Source of the DNA: Streptomyces pseudovenezuelae
GTDB lineage: Bacteria; Actinomycetota; Actinomycetes; Streptomycetales; Streptomycetaceae
Assembly: GCF_029892565.1 (NCBI RefSeq)
Contig: NZ_JARXVH010000007.1
Span: forward strand, 372,001-436,000
Length of the DNA stretch: 64,000 nucleotides
Direction: 5' to 3'
This document shows positions 17,158 to 25,112 of the stretch, one piece after another. The position numbers and the translations under genes were made by a program. A model generated the notes under the pieces. It was not told where the DNA came from. It worked only from the letters and a program-made list of their open reading frames with translations, and did not search any database. Position 1 is the stretch's first letter. Every line of letters starts with the position of its first letter.

Positions 17158-17182
17158 AGTACCTTACTTCAAAGTGGGTACT
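17158..17182. promoter_or_regulatory. Probable HxlR operator between regulator and reductase
   Basis: AGTACC at 17158-17163 and GGTACT at 17177-17182 form an inverted repeat, with a nested ACTT-CA-AAGT at 17166-17175 around nearly the same centre. It begins 3 bases before the HxlR ATG, overlapping that gene's leader, and faces the divergent reductase. GTAC-ended palindromes are typical for HxlR/QorR-type regulators. Binding is inferred. Confidence 0.6.
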
Positions 17183-17243
17183 TTCGGAGAGTTAGTGCTG
17201 CCCCTAGGGTTAGTGCATACGCACCCCTGAGGAGTTCTGAATC

Positions 17244-18098
17244 ATGAGCATCGTTGTCACCGGAGCCACCGGCCACCTCGGCCGTCACGTCGTGGAGCAG
17301 CTGCTGGAGAAGGTTCCGGCGGAGCAGATCACCGCCGTCGTACGGGACGAGGCCAAGGTCGCCGACTTCGCCGCGCGGGGCGTGCGGATCGCCGTCGCCG
17401 ACTACAACGCCCCCGAGACCTTCGACGACCTCTTCGCCGCCGGCGACAAGGTGCTGCTCATCTCCGGCAGTGAGTTCGACAAGGGCCGCGTCCAGCAGCA
17501 CACGGTCGTCATCGAGGCCGCGAAGGCCGCCGGCGTCGCTCTGCTCGCGTACACCAGCGCCCCCAACTCCCTGACGGCCGCGCTCGCCGACGACCACCGC
17601 GGTACCGAGAAGGTGCTGCTGGCCTCCGGCCTGCCCTACTCGCTGCTGCGCAACGGCTGGTACCACGAGAACTACACCGAGAACCTGGCCCCCGCCCTGG
17701 AGCACGGCGCCGTCGTCCAGGCCGCCGGCGACGGTCGCGTCTCCTCCGCCTCGCGCGCCGACTACGCGGCCGCCGCCGTCGCCGTACTGACCGGCGAGGG
17801 GCACGAGAACACGGCGTACGAGCTGGGTGGCGACGAGGCGTGGAGCTTCGCGGAGTACGCGGCCGAGCTGAGCCGGCAGACCGGGCAGGAGATCGTCTAC
17901 AGCCCCGTCTCCGTCGAGGCCTACAGCGGCATTCTCGCCGGCGCCGGTCTGCCCGGTCCGTTCGTCGCGATCCTCGCGGGCGTGGACGCCTCCATCGAGA
18001 AGGGCGAACTCGTCGTCGCCACGGGTGACCTGTCTCGGCTCACCGGGCGGCCGACCACCCCGCTCGCCGACGCGATCGCGGCCGCCGTCAAGGGCTGA
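17244..18098 (+). CDS. NmrA/QorB-like NAD(P)-binding reductase
   Basis: 284-residue atypical short-chain dehydrogenase. It opens with the Rossmann motif VTGATGHLGRHV at residues 5-16. The NmrA-type segments LLISGSEFDKGRVQQHTVVIEAAKAAGV and LRNGWYHENYTENL match the QorB (quinone oxidoreductase 2) group, which reduces quinones with NADPH. No catalytic YxxxK is visible, as usual for this group. The ATG at 17244 follows GAGGAGT. The divergent redox-type HxlR regulator supports a role in quinone or electrophile detoxification. The substrate is inferred from family. Confidence 0.85.
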   Translation: MSIVVTGATGHLGRHVVEQLLEKVPAEQITAVVRDEAKVADFAARGVRIAVADYNAPETFDDLFAAGDKVLLISGSEFDKGRVQQHTVVIEAAKAAGVALLAYTSAPNSLTAALADDHRGTEKVLLASGLPYSLLRNGWYHENYTENLAPALEHGAVVQAAGDGRVSSASRADYAAAAVAVLTGEGHENTAYELGGDEAWSFAEYAAELSRQTGQEIVYSPVSVEAYSGILAGAGLPGPFVAILAGVDASIEKGELVVATGDLSRLTGRPTTPLADAIAAAVKG

Positions 18099-18124
18099 CG
18101 CCCAGGTCAGACCCGCGGACCCCG

Positions 18125-18160
18125 CCTGTCATGACCGTATACCGATACGGACATGACAGG
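18125..18160. terminator. Long imperfect hairpin between reductase and rarD
   Basis: CCTGTCATGACCGTAT at 18125-18140 pairs with 18145-18160 with one mismatch and a 4-base loop. It lies 26 bases after the reductase stop and 64 before the rarD start. Best read as a terminator; the length and symmetry would also allow an operator for rarD. Confidence 0.55.
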
Positions 18161-18223
18161 TGCGGGCGCTCGGCGTTACCTTCGTGCCTGCGTGCGTGTG
18201 CGACCAGGTGAGGGGGAGGGCCC

Positions 18224-19174
18224 GTGAGCGGGAAGCCGAAGGGTGAGCGGCAGATAGGACTGCTGAACGGCTTCGCGGCGTACGGGATGTGGGGTCTCGT
18301 TCCGCTGTTCTGGCCCCTGCTGAAGCCTGCCGGAGCGATCGAGATCCTCGCCCATCGCATGGCCTGGTCGCTCGTCTTCGTCGGGGTCGCGCTTCTATTC
18401 GTACGGCGCTGGGCCTGGGCCGGCGAGTTGCTGCGGCAGCCGCGCAGGCTGGCGCTGGTGGCGGTGGCCGCGGCGGTCATCACCGTCAACTGGGGCGTCT
18501 ACATCTGGTCCGTCAACAGCGGGCACGTGGTCGAGGCGTCGCTCGGGTACTTCATCAATCCGCTGGTCACCATCGCCATGGGCGTGCTGCTGCTGAAGGA
18601 GCGGCTGCGGCCGATGCAGTGGGCCGCGGTGGGGGTCGGGTTCGCGGCGGTGGTCGTGCTCACCGTGGGGTACGGGCAGCCGCCCTGGATCTCGTTGACG
18701 CTCGCGTTCTCCTTCGCCACCTATGGGCTGGTGAAGAAGAAGGTCAATCTGGGGGGCGTCGAGTCGTTGGCCGCCGAGACCGCGATCCAGTTCCTGCCGG
18801 CGGTGGGGTATCTGGTGTGGCTGGGGGCGCGGGGCGATGCGACCTTCGTGAGCGAGGGTGCCGGGCATGCCGCGCTGCTCGCCTCGACCGGGATCGTGAC
18901 GGCGCTGCCTCTCGTCTGCTTCGGGGCCGCGGCGATACGCGTGCCGTTGTCCACGCTGGGCTTGCTGCAGTATCTGGCGCCCGTGTTCCAGTTCCTGCTC
19001 GGGGTGCTGTACTTCCACGAGGAGATGCCGGTGGAGCGGTGGGCCGGGTTCTCCTTGGTGTGGCTGGCCCTGTGTCTGCTCACCTTTGATGTGTGGCGGG
19101 CGGCGGCCGCGGGGCGGCGGCGGTTGGAGCCGGCCCGGGCCGATGTGCCTGCGGCCGCTCCGGTGGACGTCTGA
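18224..19174 (+). CDS. rarD: EamA-family permease RarD
   Basis: Integral membrane protein of the drug/metabolite transporter superfamily, 316 residues with about ten helices. It opens with GLLNGFAAYGMWGLVPLFWPLL, the RarD signature, and contains AHRMAWSLVFV, NWGVYIWSVNSGHVVEASLGYFINPL and LLQYLAPVFQFLLGVL. The GTG at 18224 has a strong GAGGGGGAGGG ribosome site. The substrate is unknown for this family; amino-acid or drug efflux is usually proposed. It appears monocistronic. Confidence 0.9.
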   Translation: MSGKPKGERQIGLLNGFAAYGMWGLVPLFWPLLKPAGAIEILAHRMAWSLVFVGVALLFVRRWAWAGELLRQPRRLALVAVAAAVITVNWGVYIWSVNSGHVVEASLGYFINPLVTIAMGVLLLKERLRPMQWAAVGVGFAAVVVLTVGYGQPPWISLTLAFSFATYGLVKKKVNLGGVESLAAETAIQFLPAVGYLVWLGARGDATFVSEGAGHAALLASTGIVTALPLVCFGAAAIRVPLSTLGLLQYLAPVFQFLLGVLYFHEEMPVERWAGFSLVWLALCLLTFDVWRAAAAGRRRLEPARADVPAAAPVDV

Positions 19175-19233
19175 CCTCGTCCTCGAAAACCCGTCGAGCT
19201 GAGATTGTCAGACCCGCGTTGGATAGTGGACGT

Positions 19234-19728
19234 ATGACTCAAGCAGCCGCGCCCACGCCCGATCCCGCAGCCGTTCCCACCCCCATCCACTGGAAGCTCG
19301 TCATCGACTCCGGTGATCCGCACGCCCAGGCCGACTTCTGGGCCGCCGCCCTGCACTACTCGGTCGAGGACAACAGCGCCCTCGTCGAGCGGTTGCTGGA
19401 GGTCGGGGCGTTGCCCAAGGAGGCGACCGTCGAGCATCTCGGGCGGGCCGCGTTCCGGGATCTGATCGCTGTGCGGCATCCGGCGGATCCGTTCGACGCG
19501 GGCAGCGGTACCGGGCTGGGGCGGCGGCTGCTGTTCCAGCGGGTGCCGGAGGCGAAGAGCGGCAAGAACCGCCTGCATCTGGATCTGCATCCCGGCCCGG
19601 AGCTGCGGGACGGCGAGGTCGAGCGGCTGGAGGGGCTCGGGGCGAGTGTGCTGCGGCGGGTGAAGGAGGCAGGTGGGGAGTGGGTCGTGATGGCCGATCC
19701 GGAGGGGAACGAGTTCTGCGTGCAGTAG
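19234..19728 (+). CDS. VOC (glyoxalase-like) family protein
   Basis: 164-residue protein with a vicinal-oxygen-chelate fold: WKLVIDSGDPHAQADFWAAAL at the start, the middle strand LFQRVPEAKSGKNRLHLDLHPG, and GGEWVVMADPEGNEFCVQ at the end, where the metal-ligand glutamate would sit. This Glyoxalase_6-type group has no assigned substrate. The ATG at 19234 lacks a ribosome site and has TAGTGG 10 bases upstream, so the transcript may be leaderless. A strong palindrome begins right after the stop. Confidence 0.82.
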   Translation: MTQAAAPTPDPAAVPTPIHWKLVIDSGDPHAQADFWAAALHYSVEDNSALVERLLEVGALPKEATVEHLGRAAFRDLIAVRHPADPFDAGSGTGLGRRLLFQRVPEAKSGKNRLHLDLHPGPELRDGEVERLEGLGASVLRRVKEAGGEWVVMADPEGNEFCVQ

Positions 19729-19761
19729 GAGTTCACCCTCGGATATCCGGTATGTGAACTC
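19729..19761. terminator. Nested palindrome after the VOC gene
   Basis: Outer arms GAGTTCAC (19729-19736) and GTGAACTC (19754-19761) enclose a perfect inner palindrome CGGATATCCG (19740-19749). It starts immediately after the VOC stop. It probably folds as a terminator; an operator controlling the downstream aminopeptidase is the alternative. Confidence 0.55.
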
Positions 19762-19868
19762 GCTGTCCTGATACCGCTCTTGACGTGGAAATGGTCAAGG
19801 CTTCACCATCCTGGGACCCCATCCACTGTGGAGTCCCTGTGATTCCCGATGAAGCCGGAGCCCCCCAC

Positions 19869-20813
19869 ATGGCCCCCCGCATCAAGCTCGCAGCTGGTGT
19901 TTCTGTTGTCATGCTCCTGACTGGCGGATCCATAGTCGGCGCGGCACCCGCGCCCACGGCCGCACCGACGCTCGCCGCCGCGCCCGACATCCCCGTGGCC
20001 AACGTCAAGGCCCACCTGGCCCAGCTCCAGTCCATCGCCACCGCCAACGGCGGCAACCGCGCGCACGGCCGTACCGGCTACAAGGCCTCCCTCGACTACG
20101 TGAAGGCCAAGCTCGACGCGGCCGGATTCACCACCACCATCCAGCAGTTCACGTCCTCCAGCCGCACCGGCTACAACCTGATCGCCGACTGGCCCGGCGG
20201 GGACACCAACAAGGTCGTGCTGTCGGGCTCCCACCTCGACAGCGTCACCGCAGGGGCCGGCATCAACGACAACGGCTCCGGTTCCGCGGCCATCCTGGAG
20301 ACCGCGCTCGCCGTCTCGCGGACCAACTACCAGCCCACCAAGCACCTTCGGTTCGCCTGGTGGGGCGCGGAGGAGCTCGGAATGGTGGGCTCGCGCTACT
20401 ACGTCAACAGCCTCACCACCGCCAACCGCCAGAAGATCAGCGGCTATCTGAACTTCGACATGATCGGCTCGCCCAACCCCGGCTACTACGTCTACGACGA
20501 CGACCCGGCCATCGAGAAGACCTTCAAGGACTACTACGCCGGCATCGGCGTCCCCACGGAGATCGAGACCGAGGGCGACGGGCGCTCCGACCACGCGCCC
20601 TTCAAGAGCGCGGGCGTCCCCGTCGGCGGGCTGTTCAGCGGCGCCGACTACATCAAGACGAGCGCCCAGGCGACCAAGTGGGGCGGTACCGCGGGGCTCG
20701 CCTTCGACCGGTGCTACCACGCGTCCTGCGACACGACGGCCAACATCAACGACACCGCGCTCGACCGCAACAGCGACGCGATCGCTTACGCGGTGTGGTC
20801 GCTGTCCCAGTAG
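19869..20813 (+). CDS. Secreted M28 aminopeptidase (S. griseus aminopeptidase type)
   Basis: Exported zinc aminopeptidase, 314 residues, that removes N-terminal hydrophobic residues from peptides. A signal peptide spans about residues 1-40 (MAPRIKLAAGVSVVMLLTGG, cleavage after an Ala-rich stretch). The double-zinc site and catalytic base are visible: H122 and D134 (GSHLDSVTAGAGINDNGSGS), E168-E169 (WWGAEEL), DMIGSPNPG, and SDHAPF for the last histidine. DRCYHASCD provides the disulfide known in this family. The start at 19869 has GGAG upstream; an earlier in-frame ATG at 19785 would spoil the signal peptide. It probably feeds peptide uptake during growth on protein. Confidence 0.92.
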   Translation: MAPRIKLAAGVSVVMLLTGGSIVGAAPAPTAAPTLAAAPDIPVANVKAHLAQLQSIATANGGNRAHGRTGYKASLDYVKAKLDAAGFTTTIQQFTSSSRTGYNLIADWPGGDTNKVVLSGSHLDSVTAGAGINDNGSGSAAILETALAVSRTNYQPTKHLRFAWWGAEELGMVGSRYYVNSLTTANRQKISGYLNFDMIGSPNPGYYVYDDDPAIEKTFKDYYAGIGVPTEIETEGDGRSDHAPFKSAGVPVGGLFSGADYIKTSAQATKWGGTAGLAFDRCYHASCDTTANINDTALDRNSDAIAYAVWSLSQ

Positions 20814-20814
20814 G

Positions 20815-20893
20815 TCCAGGTCTGAGTCCAGGTCCAGGTCCAGCTCTGAGTCCAGGTCCAGGTCCAGCTCTGAGTCCGGGTCCGGGCTCGGGT
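20815..20893. repeat. 24-bp tandem repeat between convergent genes
   Basis: The unit TGAGTCCAGGTCCAGGTCCA + GCTC occurs at 20823 and 20847, with a degenerate third copy from 20871 in which CCAGG becomes CCGGG. It is built of hexamer GTCCAG steps and fills the gap between the aminopeptidase and the TPR gene. It probably arose by slippage; no hairpin terminator was seen here. Confidence 0.8.
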
Positions 20894-20920
20894 TGAGGGC
20901 CGGGCCCGTTGTCTGTGCCC

Positions 20921-22390
20921 TCAGCCTCGGCGGGCGCGTTCGGTGAGGCGACCCATTCGGGCCCGGGCCGCCTCCAACTGCTCGATGTCCTCGGCGGCCG
21001 GGCCGTCCTCCGCCGTCAACTCCGTCCACAGGCCGATCAGTTCGCGCCCGAGGGACAGGCCCTGCTCCGGGTCGCGCACCGCGCGCCAGGCGGAGGCCGC
21101 GCTCTGGATGTTGCCGTACGCCGCCTCCGCGTCCCGCGTGTGGCGGCGGATCCGGGCGAGGTCGATGGAGAGGTGGAAGGAACGGACCGGGTCGCCGGCC
21201 AAGTAGGCGATGTACGAGGTGAGTTCGCGCAGCCGGAGCACCTCGGGGTGCTCAGGACCGAGCGCCCGCGCGCCCTCCCCCACGGTGCGCTCCGCCAGTT
21301 CGGCCGCCGCGTCGATGCGGCCGTCCTTCACCGCCTCGTTGATCCGCGCCATCGGCTCCGCGAGCATCGGCGGAACCGTCGAAGGGGCGTCGTCGAACAC
21401 GGCTTCCGCCACCGCGTCGAAACCCCGGGCGGGGGTCGGCCTGGAGTCGGCGTCCGGCTCCGGCTCGGGCGGCAGGGCGGGGAGCGGGATCGCGTCCATC
21501 TGCGGCGGCGGACCGAACTCGCCCAGCGGTGCGGTGACCGTCCCGGGGACGCGGTCCTCGACCCACTCCGGCACGGCACGCAGCGGGAACGTGGGCACGT
21601 TCTCGCCCAGCGGCAACGGTTCCGAGACCGCCTTCATCCGGAAGGTCGGCGGCGAGTCCTGGGGCTCCGCGGCGGGGTGAAGGAGGTGGGCCGGCTTGTC
21701 GCCCTGGGGGCGGTGCGGTGGTGACTGCGGCTGTGGCTGCGGCGGCTCGATGGCGGCCGGGGGCGCGGGGGCGGGGGCCGGGGGGAACGCTGATGCGGCG
21801 GGCGCGGGCGTCGACGGGATCCCGGATGCGGGGGCGGACGGCAGCGCGGGCGGGAGTGCGGGGGCGGACGAAGGAGCGGCGGCGGGCGTGGGCCTGGACG
21901 GGGGCGCCGGCGCGGCAGACTGCTCGGGCGCCCCGTGACTCTCCTGTGAGCTGTCCGGCACGCCGGGCCACTCCTGCGAACCCTCGGACGCCCCGAACGC
22001 GTCTCGCGATCCGCCCGGCACCCCCGTCTCTGCCGCTTGCCCCACCTGCCCTACCTGCCCCAGTTGCCCTGCCTCCGGCGGAGCCAGCGGTACCGGCTCC
22101 CCCGTGAAGTCGCTGGAGCCGTCCGGGGCGACCCGGAGCTGGACGACGTAGCCGATGCGCTCGTCGTGGATCGTGGCGTGGACCGGGTGGCCGGCGGCGA
22201 GGGCGATGCGGTGGAGGTGGTTCAGTACGGTCTGCTGGAGTTCCTCGCCGGGGGCCGCGTTGACCGGTACGCCGCCCACGGACGCGGGCCCGGTGCCGGG
22301 GACGTGGACGTCGATCGGCGCCGCCATGAGGGCCGCCGACCGCTCGGCGCGCTGCTGTTCACGCTTCTTCTCACGGCTGAGTCGAGACAT
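20921..22390 (-). CDS. Large Pro/Ala-rich protein with C-terminal TPR-like region
   Basis: 489-residue protein of unknown function. Residues 1-30 are highly charged (MSRLSREKKREQQRAERSAA). Residues 35-110 form a small globular region (APGEELQQTVLNHLHRIALAAG and ERIGYVVQLRVAPDGS). About 110-300 is disordered Pro, Ala, Ser and Gln. Residues 340-489 are helical and TPR-like (RINEAVKDGRIDAAAELAER, HPEVLRLRELTSYIAYLAGD). The ATG at 22390 has AGGGAA upstream; a GTG four codons earlier is possible. No signal peptide or catalytic motif is seen. It diverges from a DUF6668-type gene over 267 bp, and the pair may be functionally linked. Confidence 0.75.
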   Translation of the reverse strand: MSRLSREKKREQQRAERSAALMAAPIDVHVPGTGPASVGGVPVNAAPGEELQQTVLNHLHRIALAAGHPVHATIHDERIGYVVQLRVAPDGSSDFTGEPVPLAPPEAGQLGQVGQVGQAAETGVPGGSRDAFGASEGSQEWPGVPDSSQESHGAPEQSAAPAPPSRPTPAAAPSSAPALPPALPSAPASGIPSTPAPAASAFPPAPAPAPPAAIEPPQPQPQSPPHRPQGDKPAHLLHPAAEPQDSPPTFRMKAVSEPLPLGENVPTFPLRAVPEWVEDRVPGTVTAPLGEFGPPPQMDAIPLPALPPEPEPDADSRPTPARGFDAVAEAVFDDAPSTVPPMLAEPMARINEAVKDGRIDAAAELAERTVGEGARALGPEHPEVLRLRELTSYIAYLAGDPVRSFHLSIDLARIRRHTRDAEAAYGNIQSAASAWRAVRDPEQGLSLGRELIGLWTELTAEDGPAAEDIEQLEAARARMGRLTERARRG

Positions 22391-22657
22391 CGGTTCCCTC
22401 ACTCGGATGCGTCGGGGTCGGGCGGGTGAGGCGTTCGGGTTCCATGGTGCTCCCTCCCGCCTCGGGTTTCCGCTCCCCCGGCGTCAAGATCCGGTCCTAC
22501 TGTGGTCCGGTCGTACACGTACTGTTGAGTCTCTCCGGTCGCTCCTGTTCTCCAGGTCACCGGGACGTCACAGACTCGTCCCAGGAGCCCGCGCGCCGTC
22601 CCGGAACCGTCGCGGAGTCGTGCGTACCGGTTGGCGTGGCGAGGGAGGAGCGCGGGC

Positions 22658-23158
22658 ATGCGGACCGATGTGCAGCAGGGACCGGAGATCTGGATCCGCG
22701 GACCGGTCGCCTTACCGGAGGAGCCGTACGGGCCCGCCCGTGCCTCCGGCGGCGACCGGCGCTACTCCTGGGTCGGCACACACGGCGGCGCCGGTGTCTC
22801 CACCCTCTCCACGGTGTACGGGGGTCACGACTGCGGGCGCGAGTGGCCCGGACCTGACGCTCCCCGGTCGGTGCTGCTCGTCGGCCGTACGCATGCGTCG
22901 GGGCTGGCCTCGGTGCTGGGCACGCTGGAGATGTTCCGGCGCGGGGAGGCGCCGCCTGAGCTGTACCTCGACGGCGTCGTGCTGGTCGCCGACGCGCCGG
23001 GACGGCTGCCGAAGCCTCTCGACCGGGACGTGCGGCTGCTGGAGTCGATCATCGACGTGTACCGGGTGCCGTGGGTGCCCGCCTGGCGTCTCGGTGACTT
23101 CGGCGGGGCTCCTCCGAAGGAGACGGCGGTGCTCGCGCGGCTCACGGCTACGCCGTGA
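22658..23158 (+). CDS. DUF6668-like protein with degenerate P-loop
   Basis: 166-residue cytoplasmic protein. The segment WVGTHGGAGVSTLSTVYGG near residues 38-56 resembles the deviant Walker A of ParA/MinD ATPases (GGxGxST) but lacks the usual signature lysine. Later strands SVLLVGRTHASGLASV and GVVLVADAPGRLPKPL look like the beta strands of that fold, the second ending in a Walker-B-like ADAPG. I associate it with the Streptomyces DUF6668 family, function unknown. The ATG at 22658 has GGAGGAG upstream. Its 3' end overlaps the convergent ABC permease by 11 bp. Confidence 0.75.
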   Translation: MRTDVQQGPEIWIRGPVALPEEPYGPARASGGDRRYSWVGTHGGAGVSTLSTVYGGHDCGREWPGPDAPRSVLLVGRTHASGLASVLGTLEMFRRGEAPPELYLDGVVLVADAPGRLPKPLDRDVRLLESIIDVYRVPWVPAWRLGDFGGAPPKETAVLARLTATP

Positions 23159-24089
23159 CGTCCTTCGTCGTGAAGCGCGCCCAGGCCGCCGAGCCGAACA
23201 CCACCGCGTACAGGGCCTGCAGGCCCAGGTTCTTCGTCAGGTCGTCCCAGTAGATCGGGTCGCGCATGAGGTCGGCGAACGACAGCCAGTAGTGGGAGAA
23301 GAAGTACGGCTGGATCGTGTGCAGTTGGGGGATCTGGTCGAGGATCTGGATCGTGATCAGCAGGCCGACGGTGGTCGCCATCGCCGCGATGCCGCTGTTG
23401 GTGAGGGTCGACACGAACAGGCCCAACGCCGCCATGCCGATCAGGGACGCGGCGACGGCCAGGGCGATCAGCAGGGCCCGGCCCAGGCCGTCGGTGAAGC
23501 TGATCTGGGTGCCGGAGATCGTGGTCAGACCTCCGAGTGGGAACAGGATGGCGCCTACCGCCAGAGCTGAGACGGCTACCACCAGGGTGGCTACCAGGCA
23601 GAAGGTCAGTACCGTCGCGTACTTGGTGAGCAGCAGGCGGGTGCGGCCGGCGGGGGCGACCAGGAGGTAGCGGAGGGTGCCGGCGTTGGCCTCGCCCGCG
23701 ATCGCGTCGCCGGCGATGACGCCGATTGCCATCGGCAGGAAGAACGGGAGCGTTGCCGCCAGCGCGGTGAAGACCAGGAAGAGGCCGTTGTTGGTGATCT
23801 GGGAGATGAAGGCGGGGCCGCCGCCTCCTCCGGGGCCTGTGCCTGAGCTGTCGCTCGTTTCGATCTTTACCGCGATGCCTACGAGGATCGGTACGGCCGC
23901 CAGAACGCCCAGGAGGGCTAGCGTGCGCCAGCGGCGGAAGGTTGTGAGTAGTTCGTTGCGGAAGAGGGTGCCGTAGAAGGTTGTTCGGCGGCTGACTGTA
24001 TTTCGTGGCTGGGCGCGCCCACGCGGCGGTAGCCGCAAATTCGATTCAGCCCCGCGCCCCTTAGGGGCGCCCACTTCAGCCTGCGACAT
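23148..24089 (-). CDS. ABC-2 type exporter permease with repeat-derived N-terminus
   Basis: Membrane component of an ABC exporter, 313 residues with about six helices (TLALLGVLAAVPILVGIAVK, LFLVFTALAATLPFFLPMAIG, and others) and a Gly-rich loop near residue 85. The stretch GDAIAGEANAGTLRYLLVAPAGRTRLL is typical of ABC-2/NatB-like permeases. The only ATG compatible with the frame, at 24089, lies 14 bases inside the ATPase gene. From it, the first 30 residues are encoded by a dispersed Streptomyces hairpin repeat (24003-24071). The conserved part begins near FYGTLFRNELLTTFRRW. The substrate is unknown; the LolA-like gene upstream suggests a cell-envelope function. Confidence 0.87.
   Translation of the reverse strand: MSQAEVGAPKGRGAESNLRLPPRGRAQPRNTVSRRTTFYGTLFRNELLTTFRRWRTLALLGVLAAVPILVGIAVKIETSDSSGTGPGGGGGPAFISQITNNGLFLVFTALAATLPFFLPMAIGVIAGDAIAGEANAGTLRYLLVAPAGRTRLLLTKYATVLTFCLVATLVVAVSALAVGAILFPLGGLTTISGTQISFTDGLGRALLIALAVAASLIGMAALGLFVSTLTNSGIAAMATTVGLLITIQILDQIPQLHTIQPYFFSHYWLSFADLMRDPIYWDDLTKNLGLQALYAVVFGSAAWARFTTKDVTA
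24003..24071. repeat. Dispersed Streptomyces hairpin repeat inside the ABC permease 5' end
   Basis: A roughly 69-bp unit contains a GCGCCCC-TTA-GGGGCGC stem at 24054-24070 and a GCGGC-GGTA-GCCGC stem at 24024-24037. Almost the same sequence occurs in inverted orientation at 35671-35739, where it is intergenic. Here it is translated as the N-terminus of the permease. Confidence 0.8.
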
Positions 24090-25050
24090 CGAAGCCCTCC
24101 CCCGTCAGCGCCACGAAGGCGTCCTCCAGTGAGGCTCGTTCGATGCCGAAGCCCCGCACTCGTACGTCTGCCTTCACCAACGCGGCGTTGATGTCGGCCA
24201 GTTCGCGGTCCGGGGGTTCGGCGGTCACGCGGTCCTCTGTGATGACGACGTCCGCCGCGCCCTGTTCCTTCAGTACCCGGGCCGCGTCCCCGGTGTCCGG
24301 GGTCGTCACGACCAGGCGGCCTCTCGCGCCCGCTGCCAGGTCGGCCACCGGGCCCTGGGTGATGAGGCGGCCCTGGGCCATGACGGCCGCGTGGGTGCAG
24401 ACCTGCTCGATCTCGTCGAGGAGGTGGGAGGAGAGGAAGACGGTCGTACCGTCGGAGGCCAACTCCCGGACCAGGGAACGGATTTCGCGCATCCCCTGCG
24501 GGTCGAGTCCGTTGGTGGGCTCGTCGAGGACGAGCAGTTTGCGTGGCTGGAGAAGCGCCGCCGCCAGGCCCAGTCGCTGCTTCATGCCGAGTGAGTACGC
24601 CTTCGCCTTCTTGCCGGACGCGGCCGTCAGGCCCACCCGGTGCAGCGCCGTGGCGACGCGGGTGCGCCGGGTGCGCGGGTCGGCGGTCGGGTCGGCGGCG
24701 TCGTAGCGGATGAGGTTGTCGCGGCCGGAGAGGAAGCCGTACAGGGCCGGGCCCTCGATCAGGGCGCCGACGTGCGGGAGGACGGCGCGGGTGGTGCGCG
24801 GCATGGGGCGGCCGAGCACGCGCGCCGTGCCCGAGGTGGGCTCGATGAGGCCCATCAGCATGCGGATGGTGGTGGTCTTGCCGGAGCCGTTGGGACCGAG
24901 GAAGCCGAAGACGCTGCCCGCCGGGACGGTCAGGTCGAGACCGTCCACGGCGAGCTGTCCGCCGCGGTAGCGCTTGGTGAGGCCGCGGGTGGCGATGACG
25001 CTGTCACCCGGGTCCCCCTGCTCCGGCTCCGTGGCGGACGCTTCGCCCAT
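24076..25050 (-). CDS. ABC exporter ATP-binding protein
   Basis: Cytoplasmic ATPase of the DrrA/CcmA class, 324 residues, partner of the downstream permease. Walker A is GPNGSGKTTTIRML near residues 53-66, the signature is YSLGMKQRLGLAAALL, Walker B is LLVLDEPTNGLDPQG, and the switch histidine is in FLSSHLLDEIEQ. The C-terminal 100 residues form the accessory domain common in this class. The ATG is at 25050, 62 bp after the LolA-like gene. Operon order is LolA-like, ATPase, permease. Confidence 0.93.
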   Translation of the reverse strand: MGEASATEPEQGDPGDSVIATRGLTKRYRGGQLAVDGLDLTVPAGSVFGFLGPNGSGKTTTIRMLMGLIEPTSGTARVLGRPMPRTTRAVLPHVGALIEGPALYGFLSGRDNLIRYDAADPTADPRTRRTRVATALHRVGLTAASGKKAKAYSLGMKQRLGLAAALLQPRKLLVLDEPTNGLDPQGMREIRSLVRELASDGTTVFLSSHLLDEIEQVCTHAAVMAQGRLITQGPVADLAAGARGRLVVTTPDTGDAARVLKEQGAADVVITEDRVTAEPPDRELADINAALVKADVRVRGFGIERASLEDAFVALTGEGFDVAG

Positions 25051-25112
25051 CGGCTCCCTCGATTCGTCGTACTCGTCGAGCGGTACAGCGGTACTCGTCG
25101 TGCGGCTACGTC

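Noticed and set aside
19205..19229. PafBC/RecA-independent DNA-damage promoter before the VOC gene
   Set aside because: TTGTCAGAC and TAGTGG are present, but the gap is 10 rather than 8 bases and the -35 half is imperfect; a damage role for the VOC gene is not otherwise supported.
20815..20893. Tandem repeat as a terminator or attachment site
   Set aside because: The hexamer-based repeat has no inverted symmetry and no flanking integrase; slippage explains it.
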